A model generated the notes under the pieces. The model was not told the DNA's origin and ran no database searches. It saw nothing but the letters and a program-made list of their open reading frames with translations. A stretch of 22,475 nucleotides of DNA, from NCBI GenBank assembly GCA_025358395.1, contig JANYJT010000052.1, positions 1 through 22,475 on the forward strand. The letters run 5' to 3'. The DNA comes from Bacteroidia bacterium. Its GTDB lineage: Bacteria; Bacteroidota; Bacteroidia; Bacteroidales; Prolixibacteraceae. Shown one piece after another: positions 14,738-22,475 of this stretch. The position numbers and the translations under genes were made by a program. The first letter of the stretch is position 1. Each line of letters opens with the position of its first letter.

Positions 14738-15366
14738 GTTTCGTCGAGATAAAGGTCAACCAATTCGGCCAGCATCATGGCTGTTGCCCCCCAAATAAAA
14801 AGGCCGTTTATTTCATATCCCGGCACATTGACGCGTCCGGTTCTGGTTTCCATTTCGCGTTCACAGCGGTTTCCCTGATTAGCGATATCATCGAGAGATA
14901 TAAAAAAAACTTCATCAACTTCGGATGAATCAACTACAATTTCAGGTTCTTTGTTTAACCAGCCAACTACCGGCGTGATTAAAAATTCGCTGATTTGAAC
15001 ATATACCGTGCTTAGCTGACCGAGAATTTCAACATCCTCACGAACGACACCAATCTCTTCCCGAGCTTCCCGCAAGGCAGTCTGAATAAGATCCGGATCA
15101 TCCGGCTCCTTCTTCCCGCCCGGGAAAGCAATTTGTCCGGCATGGTTTTTCATGGTAGAAGGCCGGCGGATCAGACAAATCTGAATCTGCTTCTGAAAAG
15201 GAAAGAGGAGAACCAGGACAGCGCTATCATGGTAATTTTTATACTCGTCAGGCAAAACCAGCATTCTGCCTGGTGGAAGCATTTTAACATGCGAAGCACT
15301 CCCCGGCAACCTATTTTTCAGTTGCTTTTTAAATCGAAGGCACAGGATGTCAGGATTCAGGTCCAA
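14734..15366 (-). CDS. NUDIX hydrolase, CoA pyrophosphatase-like
   Basis: The 210-residue protein has CLIRRPSTMKNHAGQIAFPGG (the UPF0035 motif of CoA/acyl-CoA pyrophosphatases, FPGG at 81-84), then the Nudix helix ALREAREEIG, with REAREEIG at 99-106. The Nudix box lacks the Glu seven residues before RE, which I recall is normal for the NudL/Nudt7 branch. The likely reaction is hydrolysis of CoA or acyl-CoA to 3',5'-ADP and phosphopantetheine; the exact substrate is inferred. The start is TTG at 15364-15366. An in-frame TAG lies three codons upstream, and the next ATG (Met29) would cut into the conserved KNRLPG-S-A-S-H-V-K-M region. It lies 76 bp downstream of recJ on the same strand and converges on the porin gene. 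Confidence 0.9.
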   Translation of the reverse strand: MDLNPDILCLRFKKQLKNRLPGSASHVKMLPPGRMLVLPDEYKNYHDSAVLVLLFPFQKQIQICLIRRPSTMKNHAGQIAFPGGKKEPDDPDLIQTALREAREEIGVVREDVEILGQLSTVYVQISEFLITPVVGWLNKEPEIVVDSSEVDEVFFISLDDIANQGNRCEREMETRTGRVNVPGYEINGLFIWGATAMMLAELVDLYLDET

Positions 15367-15442
15367 GGTCGAAAACTAAAGAAATTCCTTACAAATTTTA
15401 CACCATAATACACTCTCAGTCCATGTTTAAAATTGCCTGAAG

Positions 15443-17167
15443 CTATTCGTAATCCATTCGCGACCTGATATCACGAACATTGAGTTGCAGATAAATCTTG
15501 TCGCGGTATTGGTTTTCGGTAACGGAATAGCAAATATCAAAAGGAAGAGACTGCTTGATCATATCGAAATGGTTGGACAAAGAAAAACCGATGCCCGAAA
15601 AGCGGGAGGAAGAACGGTTGGCTTCCATCAGATCCAACTTTACATGATCATTGTTTTTACCCACCAGTTTACTCGTTCCATAATCCATCACATCTTCTGT
15701 CAGAAACACTGGGGTCATGTTGTGCGGACCAAATGGTTCGAACTGTTTCAATAGCCTGATAAATTTTGGGGTAAGATCGGCAAGTGAGATTTTAGCATCC
15801 AGGTCAATGGACTGCTGCATTTGATCCTCGGTGATGGAATCCCTGACCACCTGTTCGAACCGCCGGGAGAATTCTGCCACATTGTCCAGTTTCATTGATA
15901 GTCCGGCAGCATACATATGCCCGCCATACGATTCCAGCAAATCAGCACACTGGTTAATGGCTTCATACAAATCGAATTCTCCTACAGACCGTGCCGATCC
16001 GGTAGCAATCCCATTCGATTCAGTCAAAACAACTGTAGGCCGGTAGTAATGCTCTGTCAGCCTGGAGGCTACAATGCCAACAACTCCTTTATGCCAGTCG
16101 CGGTTGTAAATCACAGTCGATTTGCGTCCGTCGTAAAACTGGCTCTGAGAGATCATCTCCAGAGCCTCCTGGGTGATATCACGATCCAGCGTCTTACGTA
16201 TTTCATTGTAAGCGTTAATCTCAATTCCCAGCTCTTCCAATTCGGTACTGTCCTCTGCCAGCAATATTTTCACCGATTTTTTCCCATGCTCAATCCTGCC
16301 GGAAGCATTCAGCCGCGGACCAATTTTGAAGACAATATCCTGTACCCGTATTTCTCCGACAATTCCCGAATAGGTTATGAGGGTCTTAAGTCCGGTAGAT
16401 GGATTAGAATTTAATTTAAGAAGTCCGAAATAGGCTAGAACGCGGTTTTCACCTGTAAGCGGAACGATATCTGAAGCGATACTGACCACGACCAAATCAA
16501 GCAGATCATAGGCGATTTCCTGAGGTAGGTCATGCTTAATACAATAAGCCTGAATCAGCTTAAAACCAACTCCGCAACCCGAAAGATCTTTGTAAGGATA
16601 GGTGCATCCCGGCTGTTTCGGGTCAAGAACGGCCACAGCAGCCGGTATCTCATCATCCGGATTATGGTGGTCACAAATAATGAAATCTATTCCAAGTTCT
16701 TTGGCATAGGAAATTTTTTCTACCGCCTTAATTCCACAGTCCAGTACGACAATTAAGGATATATTTTGGGATGCGGCATAATCGATCCCGATCGTTGAAA
16801 TGCCATATCCCTCCATGTATCGGTCTGGCACATAATATTCGATATCAGTGATCCGCTTAGATAAAAAAGTATACATCAAAGCTACGGAGGTCGTGCCATC
16901 CACATCATAATCACCGTAGACCATCACCTTTTCTTTGTTGTTGATGGCCTTCTGCAGGCGGTCAACGGCTTTGTCCATGTCCTTCATTAAAAAAGGATCA
17001 TGAAGGTCTGTAAGTTTCGGACGAAAAAATGATTTAGCTGCTGCAAAAGTCTTTATCCCACGCTGAACCAGTAGATTGGCGATTGCCATATCCACGTTTA
17101 GCGCCGCCGAAAGCTGCTTGATATCGTTAATATCAGCTTGTTCCTTCAGTTTCCAAAATTTTTGCAT
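15443..17167 (-). CDS. recJ: Single-stranded-DNA-specific exonuclease RecJ
   Basis: The 574-residue protein has the full RecJ motif set: YGDYDVDGTTS with Asp86/88/90, LDCGIK with Asp143, the DHH triad at 166-168 (CDHHNP), VSIASDIVPL with Asp233, and GPRLNASGR at 283-291. WHKGVVGIVASRL at about 358-370 begins the DHHA1 domain, which ends in the GGH motif at 415-417. A C-terminal OB-like domain follows. RecJ degrades single-stranded DNA 5' to 3' using two metal ions and works in recombination and repair in the cytoplasm. The length is normal for the family. It is divergent from lysS with a well-matched promoter of its own (TTG-N20-TATATTTG). The NUDIX gene follows on the same strand. Confidence 0.97.
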   Translation of the reverse strand: MQKFWKLKEQADINDIKQLSAALNVDMAIANLLVQRGIKTFAAAKSFFRPKLTDLHDPFLMKDMDKAVDRLQKAINNKEKVMVYGDYDVDGTTSVALMYTFLSKRITDIEYYVPDRYMEGYGISTIGIDYAASQNISLIVVLDCGIKAVEKISYAKELGIDFIICDHHNPDDEIPAAVAVLDPKQPGCTYPYKDLSGCGVGFKLIQAYCIKHDLPQEIAYDLLDLVVVSIASDIVPLTGENRVLAYFGLLKLNSNPSTGLKTLITYSGIVGEIRVQDIVFKIGPRLNASGRIEHGKKSVKILLAEDSTELEELGIEINAYNEIRKTLDRDITQEALEMISQSQFYDGRKSTVIYNRDWHKGVVGIVASRLTEHYYRPTVVLTESNGIATGSARSVGEFDLYEAINQCADLLESYGGHMYAAGLSMKLDNVAEFSRRFEQVVRDSITEDQMQQSIDLDAKISLADLTPKFIRLLKQFEPFGPHNMTPVFLTEDVMDYGTSKLVGKNNDHVKLDLMEANRSSSRFSGIGFSLSNHFDMIKQSLPFDICYSVTENQYRDKIYLQLNVRDIRSRMDYE

Positions 17168-17207
17168 CAGTTTTATGCTTGCTTGGCAGTTTCAATGAAT
17201 AATTCTC

Positions 17208-17238
17208 CAAATATACCTTTTTGACCCATAGCGACCAA
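17208..17238 (-). promoter_or_regulatory. recJ promoter, full -33/-7 match
   Basis: On the minus strand TTG (17236-17238) is followed after 20 bases by TATATTTG (17208-17215), a good match to the Bacteroidetes TTTG-N19/21-TAnnTTTG promoter. The -7 box lies 40 bases upstream of the recJ ATG. Confidence 0.65.
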
Positions 17239-17261
17239 GATAAAAAAAGGATATCTTTTCT

Positions 17262-17269
17262 TATCTTTG
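17262..17269 (+). promoter_or_regulatory. Candidate -7 box for lysS-gpsA
   Basis: TATCTTTG is an exact TAnnTTTG match, 40 bases upstream of the lysS ATG. A near copy, TATCTTTT, lies a few bases upstream. No TTG sits at the right distance, so only the -7 part is supported. Confidence 0.5.
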
Positions 17270-17309
17270 CAAACGATTTTTTCATGCAAAACAGGATTAT
17301 TTAATAATA

Positions 17310-19031
17310 ATGAGCAATATAGAATTAAGTGAGCAGGAGATAATCCGAAGAAATTCATTGCAGAAACTCCGCGAATTGGGGATCAATCCCTACCCTGCAA
17401 ACGAATTCAAAATCAATACCTCAACAAGGCAAATCTTAGAACAATACAGCCCCGAAAAAAATAATTTTCAGGATATCACCATCGCCGGAAGGCTGATGAA
17501 CCAACGAATTATGGGGAAGGCATCTTTTGCCGAACTTCAGGACGAAAGTGGCAAGATTCAGCTCTATGTCAACAGAGACGAGATCTGTCCGGACGAGGAC
17601 AAAAGTCTCTACAATGATGTTTTCAAGAAGTTGCTGGATATTGGCGATATTATCGGAATATCGGGATACGTTTTTATCACCCAGATGGGGGAAACTTCCA
17701 TCCATGTCAAAACACTCACTTTGCTGAGCAAATCCCTCCGGCCACTTCCTGTTGTTAAAGAGAAAGAAGGCGTTTTGTTTGATGCCTTTACCGATCCGGA
17801 ACAGCGTTATCGTCAGCGTTACCTCGACCTGATTGTCAATCCGCAAGTAAGGGATGTGTTTGTTAAACGTACCCGGATCATCAACAACATGCGTGAGTTC
17901 TTTAACGAGAAGGGATACCTGGAGGTGGAAACGCCTATTCTGCAACCAATTCCGGGCGGAGCCGCAGCCCGTCCTTTTACCACGCACCACAATGCGCTGA
18001 ACATTCCGCTATATCTTAGAGTTGCCAATGAGCTGTACCTCAAACGACTTATTGTTGGTGGCTTCGAAGGTGTTTATGAGTTTGCCAAAGACTTCAGGAA
18101 TGAAGGGATGGATCGAACCCACAATCCGGAGTTTACCGTCATGGAAATCTATGTGGCATACAAAGATTACCACTGGATGATGGAGATGACCGAAGAGATG
18201 ATAGAACGCATCGCTTTGTCGCTCCACGGTACCACAGTCGTTCAGGTGGGTGACAAGATGATCGATTTCAAGCGCCCTTTCAAAAGAATCACCATGGCCG
18301 CTTCTATCAAAGAATTTACAGGCATCGATATTCTTGGAATGGATGAAAATGCGCTTAGGGCTGCCTGCCGGGAAATTGGCGTCGAGGTAGACGAAACAAT
18401 GGGCAAAGGAAAAATAATAGACGAAATATTTGGTGAAAAGTGCGAAGGTAACTACATTCAGCCTACTTTTATTCTGGATTATCCGGTAGAGATGTCTCCC
18501 TTGTGCAAGAAACACCGCGACAATCCTGAACTGACCGAGCGTTTTGAATTAATGGTCAACGGTAAGGAACTTTGCAATGCATATTCTGAGCTAAATGATC
18601 CGATCGATCAGCTTGAAAGATTTCAGGAACAATTGAGGTTATCCGAAAAAGGCGACAATGAAGCGATGTTTATTGACATGGATTTTGTAAGATCGCTGGA
18701 GTATGGAATGCCTCCAACCTCTGGCATGGGAATTGGAATCGACCGGTTGGCCATGCTGATGACCAATTCAGCCTCCATTCAGGATGTATTGCTTTTCCCT
18801 CAGATGAAACCTGAGAAAAAAGCGGAGGAAGATTCGGCCGAAATGTTTGAAGCACTGGGAATACCTGCAGGATGGGGCGAAGTGCTTCGCAAAATGAACT
18901 TTAAAAAGATAGCCCAACTGAAAGAGGTAAAGGCTTCTAAATTGTTCAATGATCTTTGTGGTTACAATAAAAAAAATCAGCTCGGTCTCGTAAACCCGGG
19001 TATGGATGAGGTGACGAAGTGGTTAAACTAA
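17310..19031 (+). CDS. lysS: Lysyl-tRNA synthetase, class II
   Basis: The 573-residue protein charges tRNA-Lys with lysine in the cytoplasm. An N-terminal OB-fold anticodon-binding domain (about 55-145, ITIAGRLMNQRIMGKASFAE) is followed by the class II core. The core has motif 1 around IINNMREFFNEKGYLEVETP (190-209), motif 2 DFRNEGMDRTHNPEF (261-275, Arg263 and Glu265), and motif 3 GMGIGIDRL (472-480). The protein continues for about 70 residues after the core (from MKPEKKAEEDSAEMF), longer than the roughly 505 residues of E. coli LysS. I recall such an extension as usual in Bacteroidetes, so it is not treated as a fusion. gpsA follows after 12 bp and is probably co-transcribed. Confidence 0.98.
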   Translation: MSNIELSEQEIIRRNSLQKLRELGINPYPANEFKINTSTRQILEQYSPEKNNFQDITIAGRLMNQRIMGKASFAELQDESGKIQLYVNRDEICPDEDKSLYNDVFKKLLDIGDIIGISGYVFITQMGETSIHVKTLTLLSKSLRPLPVVKEKEGVLFDAFTDPEQRYRQRYLDLIVNPQVRDVFVKRTRIINNMREFFNEKGYLEVETPILQPIPGGAAARPFTTHHNALNIPLYLRVANELYLKRLIVGGFEGVYEFAKDFRNEGMDRTHNPEFTVMEIYVAYKDYHWMMEMTEEMIERIALSLHGTTVVQVGDKMIDFKRPFKRITMAASIKEFTGIDILGMDENALRAACREIGVEVDETMGKGKIIDEIFGEKCEGNYIQPTFILDYPVEMSPLCKKHRDNPELTERFELMVNGKELCNAYSELNDPIDQLERFQEQLRLSEKGDNEAMFIDMDFVRSLEYGMPPTSGMGIGIDRLAMLMTNSASIQDVLLFPQMKPEKKAEEDSAEMFEALGIPAGWGEVLRKMNFKKIAQLKEVKASKLFNDLCGYNKKNQLGLVNPGMDEVTKWLN

Positions 19032-19043
19032 TATTTCTCACGC

Positions 19044-20048
19044 ATGACGGAAATCAGTGAAAAGAGCCGCGTTGCAATTATAGGAAGCGGAAGTTGGGCC
19101 ACTGCGCTTGCAAAATTGATGATGTACAATGTCACTGAAATAAACTGGTACATTCGTAGTCCGGAAAGCATCGAACTATTCAAAAAATTCAGGCACAATC
19201 CCAATTACCTTCGCTCAGTAGAGTTTGACGTTTCAAAAATCAACTTCTACAACGATATCAACCAGATTGTTGAAGATTCGGATATTCTCGTTTTTGTGAC
19301 ACCTTCCGCCTTTCTCAAAGACACATTACGGCACATGACAGCCGAGATCGGTGATAAATTTGTCGTTTCTGCTATCAAAGGAATCATACCGGATGGAAAT
19401 CTTTTCGTGGGGGAATTTTTTCACGAATTTTACGACCTTCCCTTCGAGCAATTTTGTGTCATTGCCGGACCATGCCACGCTGAAGAGGTAGCCCGCGATC
19501 TACTCTCCTATCTTACCATTGCCAGTCCGGATGTTAAACGGGCTCGTCAATTTGCCATGTTACTGGAAAGCAATTCGTTACGAACGCACATTTCGGACGA
19601 TATCTGGGGAACCGAATATTCTGCTGTCCTTAAAAACATTATGGCCATTGCTGCAGGAATCTCACACAGCCTGCGCTATGGCGATAACTTTCAGGCAGTT
19701 CTTATGTCAAACGCCATTCAGGAGATCAAACGTTTCGTGGACACCGTTCACCCCATAACCCGCGACATCAAATCGTCGGCCTATCTTGGCGACCTTCTCG
19801 TAACCGGATACTCGCACTTTTCAAGAAACCGCACCTTTGGCAGCATGATCGGCAAAGGCTATACCGTGCGCTCCGCCATGCTGGAAATGGATATGATCGC
19901 GGAAGGATATTACGCGACCAAAAGTATCAAAGAGCTCAACGAACAGTACAGGATCAACATGCCAATCACCGATACCGTTTACAACATCATCTATGAAAAT
20001 ATCTCACCTGCCATTGAGATGCGGTTGCTTACAGAGTATCTAAGGTAG
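19044..20048 (+). CDS. gpsA: Glycerol-3-phosphate dehydrogenase [NAD(P)+]
   Basis: The 334-residue enzyme reduces dihydroxyacetone phosphate to sn-glycerol 3-phosphate with NAD(P)H, supplying the phospholipid backbone. The N-terminus carries the Rossmann motif GSGSWAT at 14-20. VVSAIKGI gives Lys112, AGPCHAEEVA lies at 141-150 (family consensus GPSHAEE), and SAVLKNIMAIAAG gives the probable catalytic Lys197. The length is normal. It starts 12 bp after lysS with no intervening promoter, and the lysS-gpsA-pgi order is one I recall from other Bacteroidetes. Tandem repeats begin 4 bases after its TAG stop codon. Confidence 0.97.
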   Translation: MTEISEKSRVAIIGSGSWATALAKLMMYNVTEINWYIRSPESIELFKKFRHNPNYLRSVEFDVSKINFYNDINQIVEDSDILVFVTPSAFLKDTLRHMTAEIGDKFVVSAIKGIIPDGNLFVGEFFHEFYDLPFEQFCVIAGPCHAEEVARDLLSYLTIASPDVKRARQFAMLLESNSLRTHISDDIWGTEYSAVLKNIMAIAAGISHSLRYGDNFQAVLMSNAIQEIKRFVDTVHPITRDIKSSAYLGDLLVTGYSHFSRNRTFGSMIGKGYTVRSAMLEMDMIAEGYYATKSIKELNEQYRINMPITDTVYNIIYENISPAIEMRLLTEYLR

Positions 20049-20052
20049 GACC

Positions 20053-20084
20053 AGGAGACTGGGAGACAGGGAGACAGGGAGACT
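20053..20084. repeat. 8-bp tandem repeat, four units, directly after gpsA
   Basis: Four contiguous 8-mers: AGGAGACT, GGGAGACA, GGGAGACA, GGGAGACT. The block starts 4 bases after the gpsA stop codon, a position similar to that of the 7-bp arrays after the TolC-like and TetR genes. Confidence 0.8.
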
Positions 20085-20106
20085 GATATGCGCAAAATTG
20101 GGTTTA

Positions 20107-20151
20107 GCCACAGAGTGGCGAACTGTTTGTAGCCAGGGGTGGAACCCCTGG
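20107..20151 (+). repeat. REP-like double hairpin
   Basis: Two stem-loops lie 13 bases apart: GCCAC-AGA-GTGGC (20107-20119) and CCAGGGGT-GGA-ACCCCTGG (20133-20151, perfect 8-bp stem). The second is of a type I recall as common in Bacteroidetes intergenic regions. No T-tract follows, so an intrinsic terminator is not supported. Confidence 0.65.
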
Positions 20152-20164
20152 ATGAAGGGCGATA

Positions 20165-20275
20165 GACCCACCGTCCGCACCAGCATCTCGAAAAGAGAAC
20201 TAAAATTCTGTCGGACGGAATGAACAAATAATAAAAGAATCGCAGACTAAAAGCTAACATCTAACAGCTAATAGC
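20165..20275 (-). repeat. Dispersed ~110-bp structured element, copy B (inverted)
   Basis: Read on the minus strand, this matches copy A. It has the same order of GTTAG-type repeats, ATTCTTTT then ATTATTTGTTCATTCCGTCC (two substitutions and one 1-base gap versus copy A over about 30 bases), and finally GCGGACGGTGG. The arms CCGTCCG and CGGACGG again span exactly 48 bases (20171-20218). The loop sequence differs from copy A but still has a short stem (AGAA with TTCT). It ends 38 bases before the pgi start. Confidence 0.75.
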
Positions 20276-20313
20276 CTGTTTAACAATGAATAAGACAACA
20301 TAAACGACAAATA

Positions 20314-21663
20314 ATGAAGAACATTTCCCTTAATTTCAACAACGTATACAGCTTTGTTCCAAAAGCCAAAATAGACGGATTTAAAACACAGGCGGAAGCA
20401 GCCAACCTTGCCCTGCACAATAAAACAGGCAAAGGCAGTGACTTTCTGGGATGGGTCGATCTTCCGGGATCAATTTCTGAAGTTGAGCTGGCAGACATTG
20501 AAAAAACGGTTCAAAAGCTTCAGGTTAAACACCTCGAAGTATTTGTCGTTATTGGAATAGGTGGTTCCTACCTTGGGTCAAAAGCCGTCATCGACGCGCT
20601 ATCCGACTCGTTCGCTGCTATAAAAGGCTCATTTGAAGCGCCGCTGATTGTCTTCGCCGGTCAAAACATCAGCGAGGATTATCTGTTCGAGCTGCGCGAT
20701 CTGCTGGATAGCAAAGACTGGGCTTGTACGGTGATCTCAAAGTCAGGGACCACCACCGAACCGGCCCTTGCTTTCCGCTTGCTAAAACAGGATTTGGAAG
20801 AGAAATATGGAATCGATGAGGCACGTAAACGAATCATCGCTGTAACCGACGAAGAAAGAGGTGCTTTAAAAAAATTGGCCAAAGAGGAGGGATACAAAAC
20901 TTTCGTCATCCCTGATGATGTTGGCGGCCGTTATTCGGTGCTTACACCCGTCGGACTGATTGCCATCGGCATGGCAGGCTTTGACATTCGAGAGCTGGTC
21001 AAAGGGGCCATGGACATGGAAAAGGCCTGTGATGCCACCGTTCCATACGAGGATAATCTTGCTTGTCAGTATGCTTCCGCCAGAAATGCGCTGTACCAAT
21101 CCGGCAAGAAAATCGAAATTCTGGTCAACTACAATCCAAAACTCCACTTCTTCGCCGAATGGTGGAAACAGCTCTACGGCGAAAGCGAAGGCAAAGAGAA
21201 CAAAGGCATCTTTCCAGGTAGTGTCGACTTCTCCAGCGACCTTCACTCGATGGGACAATATATTCAGGAAGGGGAAAGAACCTTGTTCGAAACAGTACTT
21301 TCTATCGAAGAGGTTGACAACGAAGTATTTGTACCTGAAGATGAAGCCGATCTCGACGGCTTAAATTTCCTGGCAGGTAAACGTGTCGATGAAGTAAACA
21401 AAATGGCAGAGCTGGGCACCTCGATTGCCCATGTGGATGGCGGCGTTCCAAATATCAGGATCTCTATCCCCAAATTAAACGAATATTATCTGGGGCAACT
21501 AATTTATTTCTTCGAAATTGCCTGCGGAATAAGTGGCTACCTTTTGGACGTTAATCCGTTTGATCAGCCCGGCGTTGAAAGCTACAAGAAAAATATGTTC
21601 GCACTTCTGAATAAACCGGGATTCGAAAAAGAGAGCAAAGAAATCCGGGAAAGATTAAAATAA
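20314..21663 (+). CDS. pgi: Glucose-6-phosphate isomerase
   Basis: The 449-residue enzyme interconverts glucose 6-phosphate and fructose 6-phosphate in the cytoplasm. It is the short bacterial form also found in Bacillus. Visible motifs are [12 protein letters not shown] (81-92), the sugar-phosphate-binding loop SKSGTTTE (142-149), and [11 protein letters not shown] (204-214) with Arg206. The catalytic set Glu290 (LYGESEG), His311 ([12 protein letters not shown]) and Lys425 (VESYK) is complete, and its numbering coincides with what I remember for the Geobacillus enzyme. The upstream 265 bp are a mosaic of repeats without an exact TAnnTTTG box on this strand, so transcription may come from lysS or from within the repeats. 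The lipoprotein gene follows after 2 bp. Confidence 0.98.
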   Translation: MKNISLNFNNVYSFVPKAKIDGFKTQAEAANLALHNKTGKGSDFLGWVDLPGSISEVELADIEKTVQKLQVKHLEVFVVIGIGGSYLGSKAVIDALSDSFAAIKGSFEAPLIVFAGQNISEDYLFELRDLLDSKDWACTVISKSGTTTEPALAFRLLKQDLEEKYGIDEARKRIIAVTDEERGALKKLAKEEGYKTFVIPDDVGGRYSVLTPVGLIAIGMAGFDIRELVKGAMDMEKACDATVPYEDNLACQYASARNALYQSGKKIEILVNYNPKLHFFAEWWKQLYGESEGKENKGIFPGSVDFSSDLHSMGQYIQEGERTLFETVLSIEEVDNEVFVPEDEADLDGLNFLAGKRVDEVNKMAELGTSIAHVDGGVPNIRISIPKLNEYYLGQLIYFFEIACGISGYLLDVNPFDQPGVESYKKNMFALLNKPGFEKESKEIRERLK

Positions 21664-21665
21664 AT

Positions 21666-22475
21666 ATGGCACAAGGTATCCCGTTGGGTTTCTGCAATTC
21701 AAGCTTCAGATTATTTATCTGTATGTTAGCTGTTCCGTTGTTATTAACGGGCTGCTTTTCGAAACAACCGGATAAAAAACCTAACGGTGAATCGGCTACA
21801 GCCAAGCGTGATGTCATGAATACTTTTAGGCTGACCCAGATTACAGTGCCGTCCAATGCAGCTTTCAGTAACATCCTGGAAGATTTTGACAGGAACGACC
21901 TCCAGAACATTGACCGCGCACTCACAATTTTCACCAACAACAAGGCCGATTCATTGAGCCGCGATTCGATGCTTATCTCTTTCAATGAGTACATGACCAA
22001 TGTGATGCAAGAGTATTATTCCTCCAAATTGCTGGGAAATCGCAAGCTAATGGACCAATTTGAAAACAAAGAAGATCGGTCGGAAGCCCAAAAGCTGATC
22101 GCGCTTCTTGCTTCGCATGGCATTCAAATCGCCTATCGTGAGGGTGACTTTTACCTTGAGCCGGATATGAAATTCGTCCTGGTTCATCTGAATGGCCTGC
22201 TTACCACCGGCAGCCGAAGCTACCTGCAAACAAAAATCAACATGGCAAAGGGATTTTACAACAGCAACAATCAAGCGGTCTCCCCTCCTGATTCCCTTGC
22301 CCTTCAGGTATTGGCCTGGGAGGATTTCATGCTTAAAAATCCGGAATATGTGGCAAAAGATGAAATCCTGGCCCAATATATTGACGTTCTGACAACCTAT
22401 CTTTCAGGAATGGAACAACTTCCGCTTTTCACCGCCAATACCAGGATGCTGGAGCCGGCTTACCAGAGCTCCTAC
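21666..22475 (+). CDS. Hypothetical lipoprotein, 3' end outside the window
   Basis: An open frame of 270 codons starts at ATG 21666, 2 bp after the pgi stop, and is still open at the window end. The N-terminus has Arg15, a hydrophobic stretch and the lipobox LLTGC (Cys30), so the product is probably a lipoprotein. An alternative start at Met20 would leave a signal too short and lacking a basic residue. The mature part is mostly helical and polar, with several Tyr/Asn/Asp-rich segments such as NEYMTNVMQEYYSSK and SRSYLQTKINMAKGFY. I do not recognise a domain. The tight spacing to pgi implies co-transcription but says nothing certain about function. Confidence 0.8.
   Translation, partial: MAQGIPLGFCNSSFRLFICMLAVPLLLTGCFSKQPDKKPNGESATAKRDVMNTFRLTQITVPSNAAFSNILEDFDRNDLQNIDRALTIFTNNKADSLSRDSMLISFNEYMTNVMQEYYSSKLLGNRKLMDQFENKEDRSEAQKLIALLASHGIQIAYREGDFYLEPDMKFVLVHLNGLLTTGSRSYLQTKINMAKGFYNSNNQAVSPPDSLALQVLAWEDFMLKNPEYVAKDEILAQYIDVLTTYLSGMEQLPLFTANTRMLEPAYQSSY

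Noticed and set aside
15050..15130. Inactive NUDIX enzyme because the Nudix box lacks the usual Glu
   Set aside because: The CoA pyrophosphatase branch deviates at that position; FPGG and REAREEIG are intact.
17173..17358. Small minus-strand open frame between recJ and lysS
   Set aside because: It overlaps the lysS start and both divergent promoters and has no recognisable features.
18830..19031. Extra domain fused to LysS
   Set aside because: I recall a C-terminal extension of about this size as usual for Bacteroidetes LysS, so no fusion is claimed.
20133..20151. Intrinsic terminator after gpsA
   Set aside because: The stem is perfect but is followed by ATGAAGGGC rather than a T-tract.
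20286..20303. Five-codon leader peptide before pgi
   Set aside because: ATG-AAT-AAG-ACA-ACA-TAA has no supporting structure or amino-acid pattern; chance is likely.

Overview
The window looks like ordinary chromosomal DNA from a member of the Bacteroidota (Bacteroidetes). The signs are several exact matches to the phylum's TAnnTTTG -7 promoter box, a DUF3078 protein, a Porin_10-type putative porin, a long-form class II lysyl-tRNA synthetase with a C-terminal extension, and a lysS-gpsA-pgi gene order. I recall that order from other Bacteroidetes. There is no prophage, insertion sequence, CRISPR array, tRNA or rRNA. I found no clear new multigene system. The unusual content is mostly in the intergenic repeats, in the asymmetry of a paired ABC ATPase, and in a few regulatory details.

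Left part (1-9558). The 3' end of a UbiA-family prenyltransferase converges on a minus-strand cluster. In transcription order the cluster is: TetR-family regulator, TolC-like outer membrane protein, HlyD/YbhG-like lipoprotein adaptor, two separate ABC ATPases, two ABC-2 permeases, then a DUF3078 protein with its own likely -7 box. The first seven genes resemble the Enterobacteria cecR-ybhGFSR drug-export locus, with ybhF split into two genes and an outer membrane channel added. The regulator has two near-palindromic candidate operators next to its own -7 box. Most of the larger gaps in the cluster hold a repeat directly after a stop codon.

Middle part (9559-15366). Divergent from the regulator is a large PMCA-type Ca2+ P-type ATPase. 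It is followed by a putative porin whose -7 box ends 4 nt before the ATG. The porin converges on a NUDIX CoA-pyrophosphatase-like gene, and their stop codons overlap.

Right part (15443-22475). recJ runs on the minus strand, upstream of the NUDIX gene. Divergent from recJ are lysS, gpsA, pgi and the 5' part of an unrecognised lipoprotein gene. The gpsA-pgi gap is a mosaic of repeats, including an inverted second copy of a roughly 110-bp element that also lies between the TolC and adaptor genes.
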